Source: Streptomyces monashensis
Lineage (GTDB): Bacteria; Actinomycetota; Actinomycetes; Streptomycetales; Streptomycetaceae
DNA: 64,000 nucleotides
Assembly: GCF_001866665.1 (NCBI RefSeq)
Contig: NZ_MLYO01000013.1
Location: 1 to 64,000, forward strand
Reading direction: 5' to 3'
The notes under the pieces are model-generated. The model was not told the origin of the DNA. It did not search any database and saw only the letters and a program-made list of their open reading frames with translations. The translations under genes and the position numbers were made by a program. The number at the start of each line of letters is the position of its first letter. Positions within the stretch are counted from its first letter, which is position 1. Positions 27,601 through 36,279 of the stretch are shown here, in pieces.

Positions 27601-28362
27601 TCACGACCTGCGCCGCGGCTTCCCCCGCTTCGGCGTCGGCCTGCCCCCCGCCGTGCGGGCGCGGGGCGTGCGGGCCGGGGATTTCGCCTGGGGCTTCTGG
27701 CGGGTGCCCGCGTCCTCGGAGCGCTTGGGCTTCTGTTCGGCCGGCGGCTGGGTGCGGCCGCGGGTGCTGTTGACCGTGCGGCCACGGACGATGCCGATGA
27801 AGTCCTCCACCAGGTCGGTGGTGGCCTCCTCCGGCCAGGACAGGGCGACGCCGGATTGCGGGGCGTCGGTGACCGGGCGGTAGGTGAGGTCCTTGCGGTG
27901 GTAGAGGCGGGCCAGGGACTGCGGGACGATCAGGAGCCCGACGTTCGCGGCGACCAGCTCGATCGCGTCCGGCGTCGTCGCGGGCCGCTCGAAGGCGGGC
28001 TCGCCGGGCGGGCTGTCCCAGTCGAAGACGTCGTCCAGGGGGTGGAAGAGCACCTCGTCGACGAGGTCGGCGAGGGTCACCTCGTCCGCGGCCGTGATCA
28101 GGTGGTCCTTGGGGACGACGACCACCGTGGTCTCGGTGTAGAGAGGGATCGCGCTGAAGTACGTACGGTCGACGGGGAGCCGCACGAGGCCCGCGTCGGC
28201 CTCGGCGGCGCGCAGCATTCCGGGTGCCTCGGCGGCCGGGACCTGGACGAGGGCGAGCGGGATGTCCGGCCGGCGTTCGTTCCAGGTCTTCACCCATTTG
28301 GCGGGCGTCACTCCGGGGACGTACGCGAGCCGGAACGACGGTGATTCCTCCGAGCCTGTCAC
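27601..28362 (-). CDS. LysR-type substrate-binding domain without HTH
   Basis: 253 residues from GTG 28362. FRLAYVPGVTPAKWVKTWNERRPDIPL, then ADAGLVRLPVDRTYFSAIPLYTETTVVVVPKDHLITAADEVTLADL and AANVGLLIVPQSLARLYHRKDLTYRPV correspond to the two-lobed periplasmic-binding-like effector domain of LysR regulators. The N-terminal DNA-binding helix-turn-helix is missing and no in-frame HTH precedes it. A basic, disordered tail (PKRSED...GRPTPKRGKPRRRS) of ~60 residues may bind nucleic acid. It is divergent from DUF5997, a conserved pairing in Streptomyces as far as I recall. Confidence 0.82.
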   Translation of the reverse strand: MTGSEESPSFRLAYVPGVTPAKWVKTWNERRPDIPLALVQVPAAEAPGMLRAAEADAGLVRLPVDRTYFSAIPLYTETTVVVVPKDHLITAADEVTLADLVDEVLFHPLDDVFDWDSPPGEPAFERPATTPDAIELVAANVGLLIVPQSLARLYHRKDLTYRPVTDAPQSGVALSWPEEATTDLVEDFIGIVRGRTVNSTRGRTQPPAEQKPKRSEDAGTRQKPQAKSPARTPRARTAGGRPTPKRGKPRRRS

Positions 28363-28465
28363 CAGGCCAGGTTACCGGCCCTGGCTGCCGCGCCGTCACC
28401 GGCGGCCGCCCTGCCGCGAGCGGCCGTGGTCGGCGGCCGGGCACGCGGCCGATACCCTTGGCCTC

Positions 28466-28861
28466 ATGAGTTCGCAGCAGAACACCCAGACGATGAAGCC
28501 CGCGACCGCGGCGAAGAAGCTGGGTGTGTACCTCCCCGCCACCCCCGCCTCGTTCCAGGAGGGCGTCGTCACGCGCGCCGAGCTGAACGAGCTCCAGGCG
28601 AACCCGCCGGAGTGGCTGAGCGAGCTGCGCCGCACCGGTCCCCACCCGCGTCCGGCGGTCGCCGCGAAGCTCGGCGTCTCCATCGCCGGTCTCGCGCGCG
28701 GCGGGGTGACCGAGGCGCTGACCACCGAGCAGATCGAGGCGCTCAAGCAGGAGCGGCCCGAGTGGCTGGAGAAGGAGCGCGCCACCCAGGCCGAGGTCCG
28801 CAAGGAAGCCGCGCGGATCAAGCAGCGGAACGCCGAGCGCGCGGAGCAGGCACGCTCCTGA
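28466..28861 (+). CDS. DUF5997 protein
   Basis: 131 residues. TMKPATAAKKLGVYLPATPASFQEG, then LNELQANPPEWLSELRRTGPHPR, VAAKLGVSIAGLARGGV and the C-terminal charged helix (EEWLEKERATQAEVRKEAARIKQRNAER-like). Matches actinomycete DUF5997; function unknown. The repeated KLGV segments suggest two small HTH-like units. Divergent from the HTH-less LysR-like gene by ~100 bases and ended by a strong terminator. Confidence 0.85.
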   Translation: MSSQQNTQTMKPATAAKKLGVYLPATPASFQEGVVTRAELNELQANPPEWLSELRRTGPHPRPAVAAKLGVSIAGLARGGVTEALTTEQIEALKQERPEWLEKERATQAEVRKEAARIKQRNAERAEQARS

Positions 28862-28896
28862 CGCACTGAGCGTCCCGCGACGCCCGGAGCGTCCCC

Positions 28897-28935
28897 GACG
28901 CCCCCATCGCCGAGTAGTACGGCGGTGGGGGCGTC
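28897..28935 (+). terminator. Rho-independent-type terminator after DUF5997
   Basis: 16-bp stem GACGCCCCCATCGCCG / CGGCGGTGGGGGCGTC with one mismatch and a 7-base loop. It isolates the following operon from upstream transcription. Confidence 0.85.
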
Positions 28936-29071
28936 GTCGTGCTGTCGACGTGCTCACCGTCGCGGCGCTGGTCAGAGGCCCCGTGCCGGTCCTCCCCAGG
29001 GCCCGCGGGCGTTGTCAGTGGTGTGCCCTACAGTTCCGGTCACTTGATCAGTAAGGGTGCGGGAGGCACGT

Positions 29072-29926
29072 ATGGGGTGGGTGTCGGCCGGCGACTACGA
29101 AGTCGCCCTCGACGGTGGGAAAGTGGTGTGCCGCAACGCCTCGGGGCGGCTGTTGAAGTCGGTGCCCCCGAAGATCGCGGACGATCCGGCGGTCGTGGGT
29201 CTGAAGCAGCTGACGGAGTGGCTGGAGCGGCACGAGCGACAGTGCCTGGCCGATACCGAGCGGTGGATGGTGCGTTCGCTGCCGGTCCCGCTCGACGTCC
29301 TCACGCGCGTGTGGCCGGACCCCGCCTGGCAGGCGGCGCTGCGCGACCTCGTCGTCACCGGCGCCGACGGACAGGTCGCCGGCTTCCTGCGGGACGCCGA
29401 CCTCGAGCGCGGCCTCGGCCTGGTCGACCTCGACGGCGACACCGTCCGCATCTCCCCCGCCCTCGTCCGCATCCCGCACCCCGTCCTGCTCGACGACCTG
29501 GAGGAACTGCGGGAGTTCGCCGTCGAGCTGGGCGTGGAGCAGCGTGCGCAGCAGCTCTTCCGCGAGGTCTGGCACCGCCCGGCCGCGCTCGACGCGGAGG
29601 CGACCCAGGTCGAGGAGTACGCCGGCGGCTCGTTCAAGGAGCTGCGCTTCCTGCACGGCAGGGCCGCCCAGCTCGGCTACCGGGTGCGCGGCGGCTACGC
29701 GGTCTGCCCGGTCCTGGAGGACGGCCGCAGCACCGAGGCGCGCGTCTGGATCGGCGACTACGACGGCTGGTCGGAGACCGAGACCGGTCCGCTGGCCTGG
29801 TCGGATGCCACCGGGAGGGTCCTGAAGCTCGGTCAGGTCGGGCCGGTGGCCTGGTCGGAGGGCATGCGCATGGCGGCCGCGCTCCACGCGGGGCGGGACA
29901 TCGAGGACGAGGAGCGGGCGGCATGA
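29072..29926 (+). CDS. DUF4132-domain protein (YehI-like), first gene of the MoxR/VWA operon
   Basis: 284 residues from ATG 29072, with GGGAGG five bases upstream. MGWVSAGDYEVALDGGKVVCRN starts the protein; VRIPHPVLLDDLEELREFAVELGVEQRAQQLFREVWHRP and FKELRFLHGRAAQLGYRVRGGY match the DUF4132 C-terminal module known from E. coli YehI (MolR family). No catalytic motif is evident. Its TGA overlaps the ATG of the 1698-residue gene (ATGA), so the two are co-translated and probably form a complex. Role in the operon unknown; DUF4132 proteins are often linked to MoxR ATPases and VWA proteins. Confidence 0.85.
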   Translation: MGWVSAGDYEVALDGGKVVCRNASGRLLKSVPPKIADDPAVVGLKQLTEWLERHERQCLADTERWMVRSLPVPLDVLTRVWPDPAWQAALRDLVVTGADGQVAGFLRDADLERGLGLVDLDGDTVRISPALVRIPHPVLLDDLEELREFAVELGVEQRAQQLFREVWHRPAALDAEATQVEEYAGGSFKELRFLHGRAAQLGYRVRGGYAVCPVLEDGRSTEARVWIGDYDGWSETETGPLAWSDATGRVLKLGQVGPVAWSEGMRMAAALHAGRDIEDEERAA

Positions 29927-32900
29927 CGTACGGCGGGGACAAGAGGAGCGACGCGATCGACGGGGTCGCAGCGACGGCGCTGCTGGACGCCGGTGCCGTC
30001 CTGCCGCCGGGCAGCACCGCGCGCGAGGACGCCGACGCCCTCACCGTCCGGGTCTACACGCACGCCGCCCTGGACGGCCGCGCGGTGATCCGGTTGGTAC
30101 CGGGCACCCTCGGCGAAGCCGAGGACCTGGCACTGGAGTTCCTGGGCCTGGCCCGCGAGCCGGAGACGCCCGAGGTCGGGCAGGTGCGCCGGGAGACGCT
30201 GGGCTTCCCGGCCTGGGCGCTGGTCCACGACCCGGCCAACGGCCATCACGCGCTCGCCCTGGTGAAGGACGTCGAGCGGCTCGCGCGGCAGGCCAAGTCC
30301 AAGCCGGGCAGCGCCAAGGACGGCTTCGAGGCGCTCGGCGAGCGGCTGGGCCGGGCCGTGCCGCACTTCCTGCCGACGTTCTACGAACAGGCCGCGCGGG
30401 TCTTCCTGGAACACGAGAACACCACGTACGCGGCCGCGTTCTTCGGCAAGGCCCGAGAGGCCGAGCGGGTGCACGCGCTCGCGGTGGACGAGGACAGCCG
30501 GCGCGCCGTCTTCCTGGAGTTCGCGTTCGCCGGGGCGCTGACAGTGAAGGCGCTCAAGGAGCATGTGCGGGACCTCACCGGCCGGCTCGACCCGGCGCAG
30601 GCCTGGGCGCAGTTCCGGCAGCTCACAGTGGAGCGCTGCGCCGCCGGGATGCCGCCGTACGCCTCGCTGCCGCAGGACGCGCGCGGACTGATCAGGGCGG
30701 CGGGCCTGGACCGGATCGGCGAGGAGTGCGCCCTGGCCGCCGACTTGATCGCCTCTCCCGCGGCCGTACGCGCGCCGAAGTCCTTCTGGACCGCCTACCG
30801 CGCGGTGCTGCCCGTCCTCGCCGAGCGCCGCCCGGAGATCCGGCTGCGGCTGCTGGAGATCATGCCGGTCGGTCTCGGCCGGGACGTCGAGGACGACGCG
30901 TTCTGGCTGACGCTGTTGGCGGAGACCGGGGCCGAGCGGCTGCTGACCGATGAGGCGGCGGCCCGGGAGCACGGCGCCGATCCGGCGGACTGGCTGAGCC
31001 GCTGGGCGTCCTTCCGCAAGCACGGCGGCTCGTACGCGCGGCGCTGCCCGGCCACGCTGGCACTGGTCGCGCGCATGGCTCCGCTGCTGCGGGCCGCGGG
31101 CCGTCCGGTGGACCTGTGCACCGGCCGCTGGCACGCGGGCGCCGACCTCGACCTGCTGGACCTGTGCGCGGCCGAGCGGCTCCCGCTGGCGCTGCCGGGC
31201 CCTGACGTCCCCGTGTATCTGCCGGTGCCCGAATGGCTGTTGGACACCCGGGAGGACCCGCGTGACCTGGCGGCGGTCGCGGCGGACCCGCGGCTGCGGC
31301 GGCTGCTGCACCGGACCATGGGCCGGGTCGGCAGCCATCAGCGCTCCGCCGAGCTGCTGCAGTCCGTCGCGGGCCATCCGGTGCTCTCCGGGGTGCTGCG
31401 GGAATGGCTGGACGAGGCCGCCGACGACGTCACGCGCGCGGTGGGCCTGCCGGGCGCCCGCGCGGCGCTCGACCGGCTGCGTCCGTTCCGGGTGATCGCC
31501 GCCGAGGTGGCCCCGGACGCGGTGGCCCGGGTCGGCGGACACGAGGTGGCGCCGCTGCTCGGCCGGACCCTGCGCGCCGGCATCCTGGACGAACTGGGCT
31601 GGCCCGCCCTCGACGAGGCGCTGACGCTGCTCGACGCCGGGATGGGCGAGGTCGACGATGACGGCAAGACCGGCACGGTCGGCACGGTCGGCAAGAAGAA
31701 GCGGAACGGCGGCGACGACGAGCTGGCCGTCCACGAGGCCTGGCCCACGCTGATCCTGAGCCGTGGCCGCAGGGCGGTCGTCGTCGGACCGGAGCGCGTA
31801 CTGCTCGAACACGATCTGCGCCTGCCGCACGAACCGGACCGCTGGCAGCGCCCCCGCTTCCGGTTCGTGGACGGGGAACTGCTCGTGATGTGGCGGAGCG
31901 ACAGCAAGCAGTACGGCTATTGGTCGGCCCGGCCCGCCGCGGTGTTCGAGCTGGGCGGCGAGCAGTTGCCGACCTGGTGGTCCGGCCAGGAGACGGCGAT
32001 CCCGTCGGTCCCGCTGGCCGGCGGGGGCCGCGCCACCGGCGGCCGCACGCTGCACGCCGGGGACACGGACCTGCCCCCGTGCCGTGCCGTCATCGGCGAC
32101 GGCACCACACTGTGGCGCCAGGGCCGGCAGGGCCGCCGGACGGTCTGGCTGGAGTACGACCCGGCCACCGGCACACACGGCCGCGCCTCCCTGCCCGCGC
32201 TGCTGCGCTCGGGCATCCGCGAGGACGCCGAGCTGCTGCCCGACCTGTGCGAGGTCCTGCCGCTGCAACCCGGCCTGGAGCGCAGCCCGTTCGGTACCGA
32301 CGGCACGGTGCTCGGACGCTGGGTGCGCACCGAGGTCACCGGTGCCGAGAAGCGCCGGACGGCCGGGACGCCGGACGGGCGGACGGTGTCGCTCGCGGTG
32401 GACGACGACGGCGCGACGGGCGTTCCTCTCGGCGCGCTGCGGCTGCCCTGCGACGCCGAGCCCGTGGTGGCCCAACTGACCGGCCCCCACGCCCGCCTGG
32501 GCGGACACGTCGGGCTCTACGCACCCGAGGACACGTCCTCCCACGACCTGCTGGGTCGCGTGACGCCGTACGCCGGCGGCGGTGAGTACTGCGCCGGCAC
32601 CCGCTTCGTGCCTCCGCTGCCCTTCTGGCACGCGCTGCGCCCGCGTGACGAACGGGGCTCGGCCGTACTGCGCGCCCTGGGCGACGAACGGGTCGCCGAG
32701 GCGCTCCGGAAGACCGCCGAGGAGCTGGCCCTGCGTCAGAAGGCGCTGGCGAAGGCCGGGAACGACGAGGCCGCCAGGGCCGCCGTGCCGACCGTCGACC
32801 GCATCGTGCTGACGGCCGTGGAGCGGTTCCTCCCGGGGATCACCGACGAGCGGCTGCGCATCGGTGTCGCCGGGCTCGTCACGTCGGCGTTGCGCATCAC

Positions 32901-35019
32901 CGACTCGGCCGTCACCTTCGCGAACCCCCCGAAGGAGCGGCCGCGGCAGCCGCGCAGCCGGACGGAGGGCATGTTCGCCGACTACAGCCCCGCGCACGGT
33001 GACGACCGCACGCTGTCCGCCGCCCTGACCGGTCTGGTCGGCCTGCACGGCTGGTGGCCCGGGGAGCGGTACACCGTGCTGCGGCAGATCCGCGCGGTCA
33101 ACCACGTGCTGTCCGGCAGGCCCGCCGAGGGCCGGCAACTGCCCGGCCTGGAGCGGCTCGACGCCCTCACCGACGGCTGGACGAGCGAGAAGCACACCGT
33201 CCCGGCGATCGGCCTGACGTGGCCGCCCGTCCTGGGCGCCCTGCGGGCGATGCTGTACCGGGCCGCCTCGCCCGTCCTCCCCGACGCCCACCGGGAGGCG
33301 CTGCTGCTGCTCGGGGAGGCCCTCGGCGAGGGTCCGCTCGCGTCGGCCGACGGCACACTGCGGCAGGTCGTACTGGGCGAACCACTGGAGGAGAAGCAGC
33401 AACAGCGCGACGGGCAGGTGCTGCGCCGTGCCGGGCGCACGGTGGTGATCCTCGGTTCGCACGGGATCGACCGGCAGCGCGACCGGATCCGGTGGCTGGC
33501 GCTGGACCACGATCCGGCCGGTGCGTTCGGCGCGGTCGCGCACTTCGCGCTGGACGAGGAGACGCGGTACACCCCGACGGTCTCCGCCGAGGACCTCGCC
33601 GCCGTCGTCGGGCTGATCCGGGCGAAGGGCGCCGCGCCCTGGCAGCCGGGGGCGCCCGAGGCGCTGATCGCGGCGACCGGCGGCGGGCTGGGACCGCTGC
33701 AGGCCACCGTACTGCTCGCCGGAGTGCCGCAGGAGGCGCCGCCCGCCGAGAGCCGCGCCGCCGTCGGACTGAAGCCGAAGCAGCGGGAGTTCGGCGCCGC
33801 CCTGCTGCAAGGTCTCGGGATGGAGCCGCGGTCGGCGCTGATGGGCGCGCTGCTGCCGGCCGACCCGGCCGCCCTGTGGACGGCGGGACCGGACCTCGAC
33901 GCCGCCGGGCGGTTGTGGACCGAACGGTTCGGCTCGCTGGTCCGGCTGCCCGAGGACCTCTTCGCCGAACTGGCCGGAACGGACGCCGGCGGCGCAGGGG
34001 ACGTGCTCAACCCGTCCCGCACACCGTGGCTGAGCCGCACGACGGTGATGCGGTGGGACAAGGACGGCCGGCTCGCCCCGGCGGACCCGCAGGCGCTGCC
34101 CGGCGGACACACCCTGACGGGGGCGGTCGGCGCGCTCACCGCGCTGGCCTACGTCCTGCCGTACGGCCATCCGCTGCGCGCCCTCCTGCCGGACGGGCTC
34201 GCCGCGGTGCGACGCCGGATGTCCGACCCGGAGCTGATGCTCGGCCTGGGCGTGGAGTCGACGGAGAAGGGCGGCCCCACGGCGGTGGAGCTGCGCAAGG
34301 CCTACGGACTGCCCGCGGCCGGCGGCGCCGACGCGCACGGCACGACCCGGGTCGGCGAGGCACTCGCCCTGCGCCCCTGGTACCGCGACGTCGAGACGGT
34401 CCTGGTCCGCCCGGCCGGACTCACCGGCCCGGACGACGCCGTGTTCGGACTGCTGGAGGGCCTGGTGGGGCCGCACCGCGGGCACGGCCTGCGCATGCTG
34501 CGCACGCTGCTCGGCGAGGAGCTGGGCCGCGCGGTCGCGACCGGCGCCGAGGGCCTGACGGGATACGCCCAGGACCCGACCGTCAGCGTGCCGCAGCTGG
34601 TCACCGAGGTCGCCGGGGCCCATGGCCTGAGCCAGGACTCGGCCGCGCTCTACCTCCAGCTGCTCGCCCTGCCCGATCCGACGGACCGCAACTGCGCCCG
34701 CTGGACCGGCTGGAAGCCCGCACGGCTGAAGAAGGCCCGCACCGAGCTGGCCGGCACGGACCTGGTCGTCACGGCCAAGCGGCCGCGCGCCGGACGGACC
34801 TTGTTCCTGCCGTGCGGCTGGCGCGACCTGAAGTCGCCCGCGCTGCCGGTGGAGATCTGGAAGGAGGGCCTGTACCCCGTCCCGGCCCGGCAGCGTGCGA
34901 TACCGCTGCTTCCGGTGCCGGAACTCTTCGGGCGCGCCTGGGACCGCGTCCGCGCGGGCGACGCCCCGGCGTACGAGGAACTGACCACCCGCGCGACCCG
35001 GCGGGGGCGGCGCCGATGA
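29923..35019 (+). CDS. 1698-residue operon protein of unknown function
   Basis: 1698 residues, the largest gene of the window. ATG 29923 sits in an ATGA overlap with the DUF4132 gene. The N-terminal ~600 residues are Leu/Ala-rich helices suggesting an alpha-solenoid; at about 585-600 there is a Gly/Lys-rich linker (GKTGTVGTVGKKKRNGG). Beta-rich parts follow (RGRRAVVVGPERVLLEHDLRL, RFRFVDGELLVMWRSDSKQYGYWS), then more helices, and a C-terminal segment (WTGWKPARLKKARTEL ... RTLFLPCGWRDLKSPALPVEIWK) that looks like a winged-helix or DUF4132-associated end. No Walker, nuclease or protease motif was found by eye. Cytosolic. By position it corresponds to the large N-terminal part of YehI-like proteins, possibly as a separate polypeptide. 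Sure to be a real gene: codon bias, coupling and length. Confidence 0.85.
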   Translation: MTYGGDKRSDAIDGVAATALLDAGAVLPPGSTAREDADALTVRVYTHAALDGRAVIRLVPGTLGEAEDLALEFLGLAREPETPEVGQVRRETLGFPAWALVHDPANGHHALALVKDVERLARQAKSKPGSAKDGFEALGERLGRAVPHFLPTFYEQAARVFLEHENTTYAAAFFGKAREAERVHALAVDEDSRRAVFLEFAFAGALTVKALKEHVRDLTGRLDPAQAWAQFRQLTVERCAAGMPPYASLPQDARGLIRAAGLDRIGEECALAADLIASPAAVRAPKSFWTAYRAVLPVLAERRPEIRLRLLEIMPVGLGRDVEDDAFWLTLLAETGAERLLTDEAAAREHGADPADWLSRWASFRKHGGSYARRCPATLALVARMAPLLRAAGRPVDLCTGRWHAGADLDLLDLCAAERLPLALPGPDVPVYLPVPEWLLDTREDPRDLAAVAADPRLRRLLHRTMGRVGSHQRSAELLQSVAGHPVLSGVLREWLDEAADDVTRAVGLPGARAALDRLRPFRVIAAEVAPDAVARVGGHEVAPLLGRTLRAGILDELGWPALDEALTLLDAGMGEVDDDGKTGTVGTVGKKKRNGGDDELAVHEAWPTLILSRGRRAVVVGPERVLLEHDLRLPHEPDRWQRPRFRFVDGELLVMWRSDSKQYGYWSARPAAVFELGGEQLPTWWSGQETAIPSVPLAGGGRATGGRTLHAGDTDLPPCRAVIGDGTTLWRQGRQGRRTVWLEYDPATGTHGRASLPALLRSGIREDAELLPDLCEVLPLQPGLERSPFGTDGTVLGRWVRTEVTGAEKRRTAGTPDGRTVSLAVDDDGATGVPLGALRLPCDAEPVVAQLTGPHARLGGHVGLYAPEDTSSHDLLGRVTPYAGGGEYCAGTRFVPPLPFWHALRPRDERGSAVLRALGDERVAEALRKTAEELALRQKALAKAGNDEAARAAVPTVDRIVLTAVERFLPGITDERLRIGVAGLVTSALRITDSAVTFANPPKERPRQPRSRTEGMFADYSPAHGDDRTLSAALTGLVGLHGWWPGERYTVLRQIRAVNHVLSGRPAEGRQLPGLERLDALTDGWTSEKHTVPAIGLTWPPVLGALRAMLYRAASPVLPDAHREALLLLGEALGEGPLASADGTLRQVVLGEPLEEKQQQRDGQVLRRAGRTVVILGSHGIDRQRDRIRWLALDHDPAGAFGAVAHFALDEETRYTPTVSAEDLAAVVGLIRAKGAAPWQPGAPEALIAATGGGLGPLQATVLLAGVPQEAPPAESRAAVGLKPKQREFGAALLQGLGMEPRSALMGALLPADPAALWTAGPDLDAAGRLWTERFGSLVRLPEDLFAELAGTDAGGAGDVLNPSRTPWLSRTTVMRWDKDGRLAPADPQALPGGHTLTGAVGALTALAYVLPYGHPLRALLPDGLAAVRRRMSDPELMLGLGVESTEKGGPTAVELRKAYGLPAAGGADAHGTTRVGEALALRPWYRDVETVLVRPAGLTGPDDAVFGLLEGLVGPHRGHGLRMLRTLLGEELGRAVATGAEGLTGYAQDPTVSVPQLVTEVAGAHGLSQDSAALYLQLLALPDPTDRNCARWTGWKPARLKKARTELAGTDLVVTAKRPRAGRTLFLPCGWRDLKSPALPVEIWKEGLYPVPARQRAIPLLPVPELFGRAWDRVRAGDAPAYEELTTRATRRGRRR

Positions 35020-35104
35020 CGTCCCGCCAACCCGGGCCAGGAGGCTCTCCCCCGCCCGGTTCCACTCCTGCCGCTGTCCGCACCACACCGAAGGACTCCC
35101 GCCG

Positions 35105-36274
35105 ATGACCGCCGCCCTCGCGCCCGACGCGACCCGCCAGATCGTCCCGCCCGAGGACCGGTACGCCACCGAACTGGCCTTCCTCGCCGCCCACGACTCC
35201 GGTCCCAGGCCGCCCGCCTGGCGGCTCACGCCCCGGGCCGTCGTCACGTTCGTCATGGGCAGCGCCGGGCAGGCACTGCGCCTGCCCGACGACGCGACGG
35301 CGCCGGACGGCGTGCCGCGCCGGCTGGTGATCTCCGGCAAGTTCGTGGGCGACCGCGCGCTGGTCGAGCGATGCGTGGTCACGCTCGCCGGTGAGCGGGG
35401 CCTGCTGCTGGTCGGCGAGCCCGGCACGGCCAAGTCGATGCTGTCGGAGCTGCTGTCGGCCGCCGTGTGCGGCACCAGCGGGCTGGTCGTGCAGGGCACG
35501 GCCGGCACGACGGAGGACCAGCTCAAGTACGGCTGGAACTATGCCCTGTTGCTCGCCCAGGGACCCAGCCGGCAGGCGCTCGTACCGTCGCCGGTGCTCA
35601 CGGCGATGACCCGGGGCGCGATCGCCCGGGTCGAGGAGGTCACGCGCTGTCTGCCCGAGGTGCAGGACTCCCTGGTGTCGCTGCTGTCGGAGCGGCGCGT
35701 CGCCGTACCCGAACTGGCTGGCGGCGAGGACGCGTTGGCGCACGCGGCAGCCGGGTTCAACCTCATCGCCACCGCCAACCTGCGGGACAAGGGCGTCTCG
35801 GAGATGTCGGCCGCGCTCAAGCGCCGCTTCAACTTCGAGACGGTGGGCCCGATCTCGGACCTCGACGCCGAGACGGCACTCGTGCGCGGCCAGGCCCAGG
35901 CGGCGGTGGAGCAGGCGGGCGCGGCCTTCCAGGTCGACGACGCCGTCCTGGAGGCCCTGGTCACCGTCTTCCGCGATCTGCGGGAGGGCAGGTCGGCGGA
36001 GGGCTGGGAGGTCGAGCGGCCGTCCACGGTGATGAGCACGGCGGAGGCGGTGTCCGTGGCGGGTGCGCTGGGGCTGGCCGCGGCGTACTTCCCCGGTGAC
36101 CGGGACGTCCTCGGGCTGCTGCCCGGCCATCTCCTGGGTGTCGTACGCAAGGACGACCCGGCCGACGCGGCGCGGCTGCGCGGCTACTGGGACGGAGCGG
36201 TCCGGCGCCGGGCCGAGCAGGGGTCGGCCACCTGGCGCACGCTGTGGGATCTGCGCGCGGTGCTGGAGGGCTGA
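35105..36274 (+). CDS. MoxR-type AAA+ ATPase (YehL-like)
   Basis: 389 residues. Walker A GEPGTAKS at ~104-111, Walker B-like ARVEEV at ~174-179, sensor 1 IATANLRDKG, arginine-finger segment AALKRRFNFETV, and a C-terminal lid (TVMSTAEAVSVAGALGLAAAYF). MoxR ATPases work with VWA-domain proteins to remodel or load cofactors into targets. The VWA partner is encoded by the next gene, only five bases downstream. AAGGA precedes the ATG. Matches yehL by position. Confidence 0.92.
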   Translation: MTAALAPDATRQIVPPEDRYATELAFLAAHDSGPRPPAWRLTPRAVVTFVMGSAGQALRLPDDATAPDGVPRRLVISGKFVGDRALVERCVVTLAGERGLLLVGEPGTAKSMLSELLSAAVCGTSGLVVQGTAGTTEDQLKYGWNYALLLAQGPSRQALVPSPVLTAMTRGAIARVEEVTRCLPEVQDSLVSLLSERRVAVPELAGGEDALAHAAAGFNLIATANLRDKGVSEMSAALKRRFNFETVGPISDLDAETALVRGQAQAAVEQAGAAFQVDDAVLEALVTVFRDLREGRSAEGWEVERPSTVMSTAEAVSVAGALGLAAAYFPGDRDVLGLLPGHLLGVVRKDDPADAARLRGYWDGAVRRRAEQGSATWRTLWDLRAVLEG

Positions 36275-36279
36275 GGATC

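Noticed and set aside
29833..35526. 1897-codon open frame on the minus strand opposite the large operon gene
   Set aside because: Its translation is Gln/Arg/Pro/Gly-rich without any domain, as expected for the antisense of GC-rich codons. The plus-strand frame has proper codon bias, coupled starts and a recognisable neighbour set.
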